From NCBI RefSeq assembly GCF_900112845.1, contig NZ_FONG01000002.1, positions 434,001 to 498,000 on the forward strand: a DNA stretch of 64,000 nucleotides. The letters run 5' to 3'. Within the stretch, counting starts at the first letter, position 1, and each line of letters begins with the position of its first letter. Origin of the DNA: Actinacidiphila alni (lineage in GTDB: Bacteria; Actinomycetota; Actinomycetes; Streptomycetales; Streptomycetaceae). Below are positions 8,568 to 16,121 of the stretch, piece by piece. The notes beneath the pieces are model-generated. The model did no database searches. It had not been told where the DNA came from and saw only the letters and a list, made by a program, of their open reading frames with translations. The translations under genes were made by a program, and so were the position numbers.

Positions 8568-9268
8568 TGCATCTGACCCGCTTCCGCCTCAACACCGCTC
8601 GGCGTGAAGGCCGCGAGCTGCTCGGCTCGCCGCACCGCATGCACGCCGCCGTGGCGATGTCCTTTCCCCAACTCCCCGCGCGCGACGGCTCGGGACCCCG
8701 CGTCCTGTGGCGTATCGACCGCAACTCGACGGCCGAGGTGGTGCTGTTCATCGTCAGCCCGAGCCGTCCCGACCTGACGCACTTGGTGGAGCAGGCGGGT
8801 TGGCCGGCCGCGTCCGACACGCCGGGCTGGCAGACGTACGACTACGGGAGCTTCCTCGACCGCCTGTCCGCAGGCAGTACGTGGACGTTCCGGCTCACCG
8901 CCAACCCCGTGCACTCCATCCGGCGTACGGACGACGAACCGCGCAAACGTACCGCGCATCTCACTGCCCGGTACCAGACGGCGTGGCTGCTGGACCGGCA
9001 GGAGTCATCGGGCTTCGCCGTCGCCGAGAAGCCGCCCGCCGCGCGGATGCTGGAGCACGGCGACGAACTCCAGCTCGTCGTCCGTGACAAGCGGGACCTG
9101 CGATTCGCGAAGGCGGCCGAACGCCGCACCGTCTCCCTCACCTCGATCACGTACGACGGACGGCTCACCGTCACCGATCCGGTCGCCCTGCGTCGCACCC
9201 TCACCCAAGGGCTGGGGAAGGCGAAGGCGTACGGCTGCGGCCTGATGACCCTCGCCCCGGTGGGCTGA
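8567..9268 (+). CDS. cas6e: crRNA endoribonuclease Cas6e (Cse3/CasE)
   Basis: This 233-residue RAMP nuclease cuts the repeat hairpin of the precursor and stays on the 3' end of the crRNA. Near the N-terminus it has SPHRMHAAV, and the second histidine (H26) aligns with the catalytic histidine of the T. thermophilus enzyme. The glycine-rich RAMP loop GLGKAKAYGCGL lies close to the C-terminus. The start overlaps the cas5e stop by one base; a GTG lies one codon upstream. Its substrates here include two repeat types with inverted stem cores, which this single enzyme would have to process. Confidence 0.94.
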   Translation: MHLTRFRLNTARREGRELLGSPHRMHAAVAMSFPQLPARDGSGPRVLWRIDRNSTAEVVLFIVSPSRPDLTHLVEQAGWPAASDTPGWQTYDYGSFLDRLSAGSTWTFRLTANPVHSIRRTDDEPRKRTAHLTARYQTAWLLDRQESSGFAVAEKPPAARMLEHGDELQLVVRDKRDLRFAKAAERRTVSLTSITYDGRLTVTDPVALRRTLTQGLGKAKAYGCGLMTLAPVG

Positions 9269-9271
9269 CCG

Positions 9272-10225
9272 ATGAGCACCGTTGGCAGGCGCGGCGCGGC
9301 CACACCACGCGAACTCACCCGTGTCGGTGACCGGTTGTCCTTCATCTACCTGGAACGATGCGTCGTCCACCGCGACGACAACGCCATCACCGCCGAGGAC
9401 GCCGACGGAGTGACGCACATCCCGTCCGCGACGATCGGCACGCTGCTGCTCGGCCCTGGCACGCGTATCACCCACCAGGCGATGAGCGTCCTCGGCGACT
9501 GCGGGGCGGGCGTCGTCTGGGTCGGGGAGCACGGTGTCCGCTTCTACGCCGGCGGGCGCGCGCTGACCCGCTCCTCCGGCCTCGTCGAGGCCCAGGCCCT
9601 CGCCTGGGCGAACCCGCGTCGGCGGCTCGACGTCGCCCGCGCGATGTACCGCTTGCGGTTCCCCGACGAGGACCCGGCGGGCAAGACCCGCCAGGAACTC
9701 CTCGGCATGGAAGGCCGCCGGCTGCGCCACTGCTACCGCGCCGAATCCGAGCGCACCGGGGTGCCGTGGCGCCGCCGCGAATACAACCGCGACGACTTCT
9801 CGGCCGGTGACCCGCCCAACCAGGGCATCACCGCCGCGGCTCAGTGCATGTACGGCATCGCCCACGCCGTCGTCGCCGCCCTCGGTTGCTCGCCGGGGCT
9901 CGGCTTCGTGCACTCCGGTCATGAACGGTCCTTCGTCCTCGACATCGCCGACCTCTACAAGACGTCAGTCGGGATCCCCGCAGCTTTCGACGCAGCGGCC
10001 GAGGGCCCGGAGGACGTGGCGTCGCGGACGCGGCGGGCGGTACGGGACCGCGTCAACAAGACGCGGCTGCTCGATCGTTGTGTCCAGGACATCAAGGATC
10101 TGTTGGGTTACGACGGGGCGCGCGAGGCAGCGGACACCGCTGCCGGTGACCGGGTCATGCTCCAGTCCGACCGAGGTGTCGAGGTCGAGGGCGGGCGCAA
10201 CTACGACTCCGAGATCGTCTGGTGA
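9272..10225 (+). CDS. cas1: CRISPR integrase Cas1e
   Basis: This is the 317-residue integrase subunit of spacer acquisition. The metal-binding residues of the family are present: E147 in GMEGRRLRHCY, H214 in GFVHSGHERS, and D224 and D227 in VLDIADLYK, matching the E. coli E141, H208, D218 and D221. The gene starts four bases after cas6e and is followed by cas2, so adaptation genes are co-transcribed with interference genes. All visible active-site residues are intact, which suggests the locus can still acquire spacers. Confidence 0.96.
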   Translation: MSTVGRRGAATPRELTRVGDRLSFIYLERCVVHRDDNAITAEDADGVTHIPSATIGTLLLGPGTRITHQAMSVLGDCGAGVVWVGEHGVRFYAGGRALTRSSGLVEAQALAWANPRRRLDVARAMYRLRFPDEDPAGKTRQELLGMEGRRLRHCYRAESERTGVPWRRREYNRDDFSAGDPPNQGITAAAQCMYGIAHAVVAALGCSPGLGFVHSGHERSFVLDIADLYKTSVGIPAAFDAAAEGPEDVASRTRRAVRDRVNKTRLLDRCVQDIKDLLGYDGAREAADTAAGDRVMLQSDRGVEVEGGRNYDSEIVW

Positions 10226-10241
10226 GGGCGGGGATCTCTCG

Positions 10242-10601
10242 GTGACTGTCATCGTCCTCACCAACTGCCCGGCCGGCCTGCGCGGCTTCCTGACCCGCTG
10301 GCTCCTGGAGATCTCTCCCGGCGTCTTCCTCGGCACGCCCTCCGCCCGCCTCCGCGACCTCATCTGGGCCGAGGTCCGCCAATACGCCCACCAGGGCCGC
10401 GCCCTCCTCGCCTACCAAACCGACACCGAGCAGGGCTACACCTTCGAGACCCACGACCACGCCTGGCACCCCATCGACCACGAGGGCCTCACCCTCATAC
10501 ACCGCCCCCACCCAGGCCGCTCCTCCCGAGGCCCGACCGCCCCGCCGTCCACCGGTTGGAGCAAGGCAGCGAAGCGCCGCCGCTTCGGTGGCGGGCGCTG
10601 A
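10242..10601 (+). CDS. cas2: Cas2e adaptation protein
   Basis: The product has 119 residues and is the Cas1 partner in the type I-E adaptation complex. The Cas2e opening is typical: VTVIVLTNCPAGLRGFLTRW, followed by EISPGVFLG. E. coli Cas2 has 94 residues; the extra C-terminal part here (from about residue 88) is proline- and arginine-rich and probably disordered. GTG 10242 is chosen because of the GAGGGCGGGG ribosome site just upstream and the match to the family N-terminus. It is the last cas gene; the leader of array 2 follows immediately. Confidence 0.93.
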   Translation: MTVIVLTNCPAGLRGFLTRWLLEISPGVFLGTPSARLRDLIWAEVRQYAHQGRALLAYQTDTEQGYTFETHDHAWHPIDHEGLTLIHRPHPGRSSRGPTAPPSTGWSKAAKRRRFGGGR

Positions 10602-10722
10602 GCGGTGGGCCGGCGGCCGGCGGGGCGCGTAGGGCGAGCGATATAGGAGGACCGATATGCCCGAATCTCTCAAGCTGAGCAAAATCCAGGTCCCGGCGCC
10701 CTGAAGCCGCAGGTCGCCCACT
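10602..10722 (+). promoter_or_regulatory. Leader of CRISPR array 2
   Basis: These 121 bases between the cas2 stop and the first repeat must contain the leader and array promoter, because decayed repeats lie at the opposite (right) end. The segment is less GC-rich than its surroundings and contains ATATAGG near 10641. It also holds a perfect AGGAGG (10645-10650) and a 15-codon frame (see next entry). No IHF-type site was recognised. Confidence 0.7.
10657..10704 (+). CDS. Possible leader peptide inside the CRISPR leader
   Basis: An ATG six bases after a perfect AGGAGG opens a 15-codon frame, MPESLKLSKIQVPAP, ending in TGA 19 bases before the first repeat. Such a strong Shine-Dalgarno sequence is unusual in a CRISPR leader. 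It could drive a tiny peptide, or the purine-rich motif could have another role in the leader. Nothing else supports translation. Function is unknown. Confidence 0.3.
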   Translation: MPESLKLSKIQVPAP

Positions 10723-11611
10723 GTGCTCCCCGCGGGTGCGGGGTTGTTCCCTGGTCGAGGCCGGTAAGACCCCGTTCGTCCCCGTGCTCCCCGCGGGTGC
10801 GGGGTTGTTCCCCGTGCCGGCCTCACCCTGGAGGAAGCGGGTGAGTGCTCCCCGCGGGTGCGGGGTTGTTCCCACCGCCCGCGCGGCGGCCGGTACCAGC
10901 CAGCCGTGCTCCCCGCGGGTGCGGGGTTGTTCCCCGGAACTCCGCGTCGTCCTCGCCGAAGTCGAGGTGCTCCCCGCGGGTGCGGGGTTGTTCCCCTGAG
11001 CAACGCGGCCGTTTTCCGGCTGGAATTGTGCTCCCCGCGGGTGCGGGGTTGTTCCCCCGCGGGAAGGGTGGCCACCTCCCACGTTCCGGTGCTCCCCGCG
11101 GGTGCGGGGTTGTTCCCAGCGCGTAGAGCAACTGAATGGCGCCGGGTGTGTGCTCCCCGCGGGTGCGGGGTTGTTCCCTAGGGGTTGTCGGCCCCCGGCG
11201 TGTAGACGTCGGGTGCTCCCCGCGGGTGCGGGGTTGTTCCCGGCACTGCTATCAAATCTATGCGTGAGCTGCGGTGCTCCCCGCGGGTGCGGGGTTGTTC
11301 CCGTCAAGCTGGGAAAGACGCAGGTCGGCGGGCGGTGCTCCCTGCGAATGCGGGGTTGTTCCCTTGAACACGGCGTAGGGGCCACAGCAGGACAAGGTGC
11401 TCCCCGCGGGTGCGGGGTTGTTCCCGCCGCCGCGAGCTGCCGCTCGGACAGCGCCGGGTGCTCCCCGCACGCGTGGGGTTGTTCCCGAGTGGCGGCACAT
11501 CGCCAGCGGCGGCCGGGCGTGCTCCCCGCAGGCGGGGGGGGTGTGTCCTCAGCAGGGTGTCCGTGCCTGCAACGGTCGGCGTGTGCTTCCCGCTGGCGCG
11601 GTGTTTCGGTG
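10723..11611 (+). CRISPR. CRISPR array 2, type I-E, 13 good and 2 decayed repeats
   Basis: Repeats of 29 nt start at 10723, 10784, 10845, 10906, 10967, 11028, 11089, 11150, 11213, 11274, 11335, 11397 and 11458. A poor copy at 11519 and a very degraded one near 11583 follow. Most are 61 nt apart (32-nt spacers); the spacers after 11150 and 11335 are 34 and 33 nt. The repeat begins GTGCT, has the core CCCCGCGGGTGCGGGG and ends TTGTTCCC. The copies at 11335 and 11458 have altered loops, so decay increases to the right and the leader end is at the cas2 side. The first eight repeats are identical, which suggests recent activity at that end. Confidence 0.96.
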
Positions 11612-11699
11612 TGGTCCACCTGTGGCCCAGACGCCGCCTCTCTGCGAGTCAATGCTGAGCTTTTGCCAGGTCAGGGATGCGATCGGTCCGCCCTGCACA

Positions 11700-11759
11700 G
11701 CGGTCTTGAAAACCGTCGTGGCAGCGATGTCACCGTGGGTTCAAATTCCACAGCCTCCG
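11700..11759 (+). other. 3' part of tRNA-Ser(UGA), 5' half missing
   Basis: The stretch folds as the 3' two-thirds of a class II serine tRNA. It has an anticodon arm with loop CTTGAAA (anticodon UGA), a long variable arm (GTGGC/GTCAC) and a perfect T-arm (GTGGG, TTCAAAT, TCCAC). The 3' acceptor strand AGCCTCC is followed by discriminator G. No matching 5' acceptor strand (GGAGGCT) or proper D-arm precedes it, and no CCA follows (CGA instead). It is therefore not a functional tRNA. Such 3' fragments are left where an element has integrated into a tRNA gene. Confidence 0.75.
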
Positions 11760-11769
11760 CGACAGCGGT

Positions 11770-11795
11770 GAACGCCCGGCCCCACCCGGGCGTTC
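11770..11795 (+). terminator. Hairpin after the tRNA fragment
   Basis: Stem GAACGCCCGG pairs with CCGGGCGTTC around a 6-nt loop. It sits just after the tRNA fragment, where a tRNA terminator would be expected. There is no immediate T-run; GTGTTTTT occurs some 15 bases later. Confidence 0.6.
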
Positions 11796-11856
11796 TGGTC
11801 CTGCGGGGTGTTTTTCCTGAGGGGATGATGTGGGGGGAGCGGGAGGAGGTGGGGTT

Positions 11857-12078
11857 GTGGAGATGGGTGTGGACGGTTCGGGGGTGCTGACGGTGGAGGA
11901 GGCGTTTCGGGCCGCGGTTCGGATGGTCGAGCAGTACGTCGATCTTGAGGAGAGGCCCGACGAGGCTTTGGTGCTGCTGTTGCAGTACATGGAGTCGGAT
12001 CCGGCTCGGTGGACGGACTGGCTCGAGGCCGTTCGGTGGGGGCTCGCGAACGCTGATGCTGTTGATCCGCATGCGTGA
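11857..12078 (+). CDS. Hypothetical protein, acidic, 73 residues
   Basis: I do not recognise this protein. It is short, acidic and probably helical, with hydrophobic repeats in the centre (DEALVLLLQYMESDPARW) and no membrane segment or signal peptide. GTG 11857 is preferred because a good AGGAGG lies seven bases upstream; ATG 11863 is the alternative. The following gene begins inside its last codons, so the two are probably co-translated. It is the first gene after the CRISPR locus and tRNA fragment. Confidence 0.6.
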   Translation: MEMGVDGSGVLTVEEAFRAAVRMVEQYVDLEERPDEALVLLLQYMESDPARWTDWLEAVRWGLANADAVDPHA

Positions 12079-12376
12079 GGATGTGGCTCGGCTGTGGCGG
12101 GAGCACGTGCGCGCGCCTTTTCCTGGCGGGCTGCGGGGCGCGGAGCGGGCCGGGGCCGATCTGGTGCTGGTCGATGCGCAGGTCGCCGGGGTGGTGACAG
12201 CGTGGCTGAGGAACAAGGGGGCGCTCGATGCGCGGCGGCGGGACGTCGCGCTCGACTGCGCTGCTCGGCTGGAGCGGATCATGCCCACGCTCGGCGACGG
12301 GGACGATCCCCGGTACTGGTCGCGGCTGGGTGAGCTGGCGCGTCTGGTCGTCAACCGCTCAGCAGGGCTGCGGTGA
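12056..12376 (+). CDS. Hypothetical protein, 106 residues
   Basis: The start overlaps the end of the preceding small gene by 23 bases (ATG 12056; ATG 12071 is also possible). The product is basic at the N-terminus and mostly helical, with segments such as DLVLVDAQVAGVVTAWLRNKG and a C-terminal GELARLVVNRSAG. No catalytic motif, signal or membrane segment is visible. Codon use is typical for the chromosome. Overlap and co-direction suggest a two-gene unit with its neighbour. I cannot name a family. Confidence 0.6.
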   Translation: MLLIRMREDVARLWREHVRAPFPGGLRGAERAGADLVLVDAQVAGVVTAWLRNKGALDARRRDVALDCAARLERIMPTLGDGDDPRYWSRLGELARLVVNRSAGLR

Positions 12377-13028
12377 TGTGGGGCCAGGCGGTGGTGCCGA
12401 GGAGGTTCGCCGGGGAGGGGGATGCGGTGGCCCGCGGCCGGGTGGGTGAGGAGGGTGATCGGGCGGCGGGCCGCGAGGTCGTGGGCGAAGGGCAGGGACG
12501 GCCACATCGCGTCGGCGCCGCCCGCGACGAGGACGAGGTCGGCGGCGGTGCGTTCGACGGGGATGGCGTCGCGGAAACGGTCGCGGCTGCGTTCGTAGAG
12601 GGTGCGGTAGGCGACGCGGCCGTCCGGGGCGAGGACCGGGGACCAGGTCTCGTCGTAGGGGACGTACGGGAGAGGCGCGCCGCGCCAGGTCCACGAGGAG
12701 TGGTGGGTGACGTGGCCCCAGGTCAGTGAGGTGGGGGACAGGGCGGCCTCGGCGCCGCGGGACATGCCGAGGATGCCGATCCGGGAGGCATCGGTGTCCA
12801 GCAGCAGGTCGATCGCCGAGGTGAACGTCTCCAGCGGGATCTCCCGGATGTCCGACGGCTGACCCGCGCCGTCAGCCCCGCCCCGGCCGGCGCCCGGCAG
12901 CGGTCGGCCTCGACCCGGCCGCTCGACCCGGACAGCACCAGGACGCCGGCCCGGCTGCCGCCGTCCGGCGATACGCACACGCCCTCGACCACGCCCTCGG
13001 GCGCCGCCGCGATCACCCGTTCCCTCAC
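12354..13028 (-). pseudogene. Decayed acyl-CoA thioester hydrolase/BAAT-like gene
   Basis: Pieces of one alpha/beta hydrolase of the BAAT C-terminal (acyl-CoA thioester hydrolase) type lie in different frames. The N-terminal part (VRERVIAAAPEGVVEGVCVS to VLVLSGSSGRVE) reads in one frame. IREIPLETFTSAIDLLLDT and the nucleophile elbow GILGMSRGAEAAL read in another. Compared with the family, a short stretch before GQPSDI is lost, causing the frameshift, and residues between AEAAL and SPTSLTWGHVT are missing. The last residues (TTAWPHITAALLSG) are in a third frame. GTG 13028 would have been the start. At least three lesions make a functional product unlikely. Confidence 0.75.
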
Positions 13029-13334
13029 CCCGCCATCATCCCCGGCGCCCAAAATGGCCGAAAATGGGCCGGAACGTTTATGCGCAAGGGAGGCAAGGGG
13101 CGGGCAGTGCGAGGAGTGGCAGGAGGGGGAGAAAGGAGGAGTTGGTGGGTTTGTCGACAGATCGTCACGCTTGCGGGGGAAAAGGGGCAGGTAGGCGGGT
13201 TCGGGCGGAGTGAGGTGGGCAACTCTGGTCTCGGCGACGCCGTACGAACGCAGTACCGGCAGCGCGGTCGGCCAACCGCGGTGCCCACGCAGGGTTCAAG
13301 CAGTCCCGGAACATGTCCCCTTGGAGGGAACACC
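13029..13334. other. Intergenic, no gene recognised
   Basis: About 300 bases separate the pseudogene from the secreted-protein gene. A long purine-rich run (13084-13150) is the only notable feature. It should contain the promoter of the downstream gene, but no clear element was identified. Confidence 0.4.
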
Positions 13335-13640
13335 ATGGCAAGCATCCGTACCGTCCGTGTCCTGGCCACCGTTGCCGCACTGCCGCTGGCGGCCGTGCTG
13401 TTCGCCGGTACCGCCTCGGCAGACGACGGCGCTTTCGCGGGTGGCCACTCGAACGCGACGGTGGTGAGCAACTCCGGTGGCAACGTGGGAGGTGCCAACC
13501 ACGGCAATGTGACGACGACGCAGCAGGCGGCGACCGGCGCCGGCGCGTCGAACCAGAACAACACGGCGAGCGTCGTCGGCTCCGGCTTCACCGCCATCGA
13601 CCAGGACAACGTCAACATCCACTTCTCGCAGCTCTGGTGA
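13335..13640 (+). CDS. Small secreted N/G/S-rich protein
   Basis: The 101-residue product has a classic signal peptide (about 1-28, ending ASA) and a mature part of about 72 residues. The mature part is dominated by Asn, Gly, Ser, Thr and Gln (for example NSGGNVGGANHGNVTTTQQ and GASNQNNTASVVGSG). There are no cysteines and no chaplin motif. Such composition occurs in aggregating or surface-associated proteins, but function is unknown. GGAGGG lies seven bases before the ATG. The gene stands alone between a pseudogene and the ribokinase gene. Confidence 0.85.
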   Translation: MASIRTVRVLATVAALPLAAVLFAGTASADDGAFAGGHSNATVVSNSGGNVGGANHGNVTTTQQAATGAGASNQNNTASVVGSGFTAIDQDNVNIHFSQLW

Positions 13641-13822
13641 GCCGCCGGTGAGGTCGGTCGGCTCCGTCTGACGCGCCCGACCGCTCTGCCTGACCGTTGA
13701 CGCGGACGCGCGGTGGCACGCCATGTGCCACCGCGCGCTCGTCGTGCACGGCAGGATGATCGGGGAACGCGCGAGACGGTGGGCCACGACGGTGTACGAC
13801 GAGGGCGGGTGAACGGCGGACG

Positions 13823-14848
13823 GTGAAGGGGAAAGCGGACGGAGAGGTCACGGACGGCGTGACCCTGCTGGTGGTGGGGTCGGCCAACGCCGACCTGGTG
13901 GTGCGGGTGGCCCGCCACCCGGCGCCCGGCGAGACGGTGCTCGGCGCGGCGGGACTCGCCGTGCACCCGGGCGGCAAGGGCGCCAACCAGGCGGTCGCGG
14001 CAGGCCGGTTGGGGGCACGCGTCGGCTTCTGCGGGCGGGTCGGGTGCGACGAGTACGGGGAGCGGCTGACGGCCGAACTGCGGGCCGCGGGGGTGGACAC
14101 GGCCGCGCTCGGCACCGAGAAGGCGGTACCCACCGGGATCGCGCTGATCACGGTCGCGGCCGACGGCGAGAACACCATCGTGGTCGCGCCGGGCGCCAAC
14201 ACCACGCTGGTGGCCGACGATGTGACGGCGGCCGTCGGGGGAGGCGGTGGCGTACGCGTGGTGTCGGCGCAGTGCGAGGTGCCGATGGACGCGGTACGGG
14301 CCGCCGCCCGCGCGGCCGAGCGGCACGGGGCCAGGCTGGTGCTCAATCCGTCGCCGCCCGAGGCCGTCAGGGACGACCCGCTGGCGGCACAACTCCTCGC
14401 GCACGCCGACCCGTTGGTGGTCAACGAGCACGAGACGCGGGTCCTGCTCGGTACGGCCGAGCCCGCCCCTGAGGACCTGCTGCTCCGTCTCGGGGTCCGG
14501 TCCGCCGTCGTGACGCTGGGCGGCGCCGGGGCGGTGGTCGTCGAGCGCGCCGACGCCGTACGCCCGGACCGTCCGCGTTCCGCGCGCGCCGACACCGTAC
14601 GCCCGGACCGTCCGCGTACGACGCGCGTGCCCGCCGTGCCCGTTGACGTGGTCGACACCACCGGGGCCGGCGACGCCTTCACCGGGGCGCTGGCCTGGCG
14701 GCTCGCGGAAGGGGACGCCCTGGTGGCGGCGGTGCGGTGGGCGGTACGGGTCGGGGCGGCGGCCGTGGGGGAATCCGGCGCTCAACTCTCGTCCACAGCC
14801 TGTGGAAAACTTCTCGCCGAGCGTGAACCGGGTACGCCGACTCCGTAA
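13823..14848 (+). CDS. rbsK: Ribokinase (PfkB family)
   Basis: The 341-residue protein phosphorylates ribose (or another sugar or nucleoside) at the 5 position with ATP. The PfkB signatures are present: the N-terminal GSANADLVV, the substrate-binding GGKGANQAVAAGRLG (about 50-65) and the C-terminal catalytic VVDTTGAGDAFTGALAW with the anion-hole and base Asp. Residues 244-269 form a 13-residue tandem duplication (DAVRPDRPRSARA, then DTVRPDRPRTTRV) encoded by two 39-bp DNA repeats; it lies on a loop between core strands. No rbs transporter or regulator is adjacent, so the sugar cannot be assigned from context. The start is uncertain; GTG 13862 inside the frame is an alternative. Confidence 0.85.
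   Translation: MKGKADGEVTDGVTLLVVGSANADLVVRVARHPAPGETVLGAAGLAVHPGGKGANQAVAAGRLGARVGFCGRVGCDEYGERLTAELRAAGVDTAALGTEKAVPTGIALITVAADGENTIVVAPGANTTLVADDVTAAVGGGGGVRVVSAQCEVPMDAVRAAARAAERHGARLVLNPSPPEAVRDDPLAAQLLAHADPLVVNEHETRVLLGTAEPAPEDLLLRLGVRSAVVTLGGAGAVVVERADAVRPDRPRSARADTVRPDRPRTTRVPAVPVDVVDTTGAGDAFTGALAWRLAEGDALVAAVRWAVRVGAAAVGESGAQLSSTACGKLLAEREPGTPTP
14552..14629 (+). repeat. 39-bp tandem duplication in the ribokinase gene
   Basis: Two in-frame copies of 39 bp (14552-14590 and 14591-14629) share the run GTACGCCCGGACCGTCCGCG. They encode the 13-residue Arg/Pro/Asp-rich repeat described for the ribokinase. The second copy differs mainly at its 3' end. Confidence 0.85.
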
Positions 14849-15019
14849 GCCCCCCGGGATGAGGCTCCCCCTCCGGCCCGGAGCCCGGTACGGGCGGCGG
14901 GTCCTCCGGTGCGGGTCCTCCGGTGCGGGTCCTCCGGAGCGGGTGCGTACGGGCCAGGCCGGGGCCCGGCCACGGCGTGTCTGCGCCGACCCGCGCCGCC
15001 GCCCGCGTTGACTCGACGG

Positions 15020-15913
15020 ATGACCGAAAGAAGTAGTTTTATCCGTTACGTCCACCGACGCCGCTACGTGCTCGCCGGCGCGCTGACGCTCACCGGTCTG
15101 CTGCTGCCCGCCGTGTCCGCCACCGCCGAGACCGGGTCCGGTTCCGGGTCCGGGGCCATCGCGGACGCGAGCGGCGCCACGCGGGCGGCCGCCACCCGCC
15201 TCTTCAAGGGCCAGGGCTTCGACACCTGCGAGACCCCGGACCTGGCCACCATGCGCGCCTGGCGCACCTCCTCCCCGTACCGCGCCGTCGGCGTCTACTT
15301 CGGCGGCCGCGCCCGGGCCTGCAAGTCGCAGCGCAATCTGACCAGGGACTGGGTGAAGCAGACCGGTGCGGACGGCTGGAATCTGCTGCCGATCTACGTC
15401 GGCTCGCAGAGCCCGTGCGTGAAGGGCGCGAAGAAGAATCCCTACCGCATCGACGCCGAGCGGGCCGGCGCCCAGGGCGTGAGCGAGGGCAAGGACGCGG
15501 TGCGGGCCGCGAGCGCCCTCGGCATGACCAAGGGCAGCGCCCTCTACCTCGACATGGAGGCGTACGACGCGCGGAAGGCGAGCTGCGCCGAGCCGACGCT
15601 GACCTACATCCGGGCGTGGGACCGCCAGGTCAGGGCAGAGGGCTATCTGCCCGCCTTCTACAGCAGCGCCGACTCCGGCATCGCGCACATCGCACAGGCC
15701 GCGAGGGCCGGGACCGCCGATCTTCCGGCCGCCGTCTGGTACGCCCGCTGGGGCGTCAAGCCGACCCTGACCGCCGAGCCGGTGCTGCGCGCGGGCGACT
15801 GGAGCGCGCACCGCCGTATCCACCAGTACAGCGGCGCCGTCACCGAGACTCACGGCGGGCACAAGCTGTCGATCGACCGCGACCTGATCGACGCGCCGGT
15901 GGCCAGGCTCTGA
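15020..15913 (+). CDS. Secreted DUF1906 glycoside-hydrolase-like protein
   Basis: The product has 297 residues. An N-terminal basic region is followed by a hydrophobic segment (about 13-37) ending AETG, so it is exported. The rest is a TIM-barrel domain of the DUF1906 type (Rv2525c-like): GQGFDTCETPDLATMRAW at the start, YRAVGVYFGG, LLPIYVGSQ, then SALYLDMEAYD with the conserved acidic pair, LPAFYSS and YARWG. Such proteins are thought to act on the cell wall or glycans, but no substrate is established. A hairpin at 15960-15990 may end the transcript. Confidence 0.85.
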   Translation: MTERSSFIRYVHRRRYVLAGALTLTGLLLPAVSATAETGSGSGSGAIADASGATRAAATRLFKGQGFDTCETPDLATMRAWRTSSPYRAVGVYFGGRARACKSQRNLTRDWVKQTGADGWNLLPIYVGSQSPCVKGAKKNPYRIDAERAGAQGVSEGKDAVRAASALGMTKGSALYLDMEAYDARKASCAEPTLTYIRAWDRQVRAEGYLPAFYSSADSGIAHIAQAARAGTADLPAAVWYARWGVKPTLTAEPVLRAGDWSAHRRIHQYSGAVTETHGGHKLSIDRDLIDAPVARL

Positions 15914-15959
15914 ACGGCGGACCTGCCCTCGCGCGGGCAGTGCGCGGGGCTCCGGGACC

Positions 15960-15990
15960 GGTTCCTCCGGGGGCTTCCTCCGGAGGAACC
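15960..15990 (+). terminator. Hairpin after the DUF1906 gene
   Basis: GGTTCCTCCGG pairs perfectly with CCGGAGGAACC across a 9-nt loop, 46 bases after the stop codon. There is no T-run, as is common in Streptomyces. Confidence 0.6.
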
Positions 15991-16121
15991 CCTGCGGGAC
16001 CACTGCACCCGGATCCCCCCTCGGGTGGTGGGGACAGCCCCCGCCCTACGACCTGAGGGTGATCCCCTTTCGGCACCTCCGGCCGATCCGCGAGGGGTGT
16101 CACGGCTCCTACCGTGAAGCC

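Noticed and set aside
10495..11652. Long frames on both strands across CRISPR array 2, with repeated NNPAPAGST-like or LPAGAGLFP-like translation
   Set aside because: These are translations of the repeats. Each open frame arises because the repeat-spacer period is mostly 61 nt and lacks stops. No ribosome site or conservation is expected.
11640..11760. Selenocysteine tRNA
   Set aside because: The anticodon is TGA, not TCA, and the 5' acceptor strand and long D-stem of tRNA-Sec are missing. A truncated tRNA-Ser fits better.
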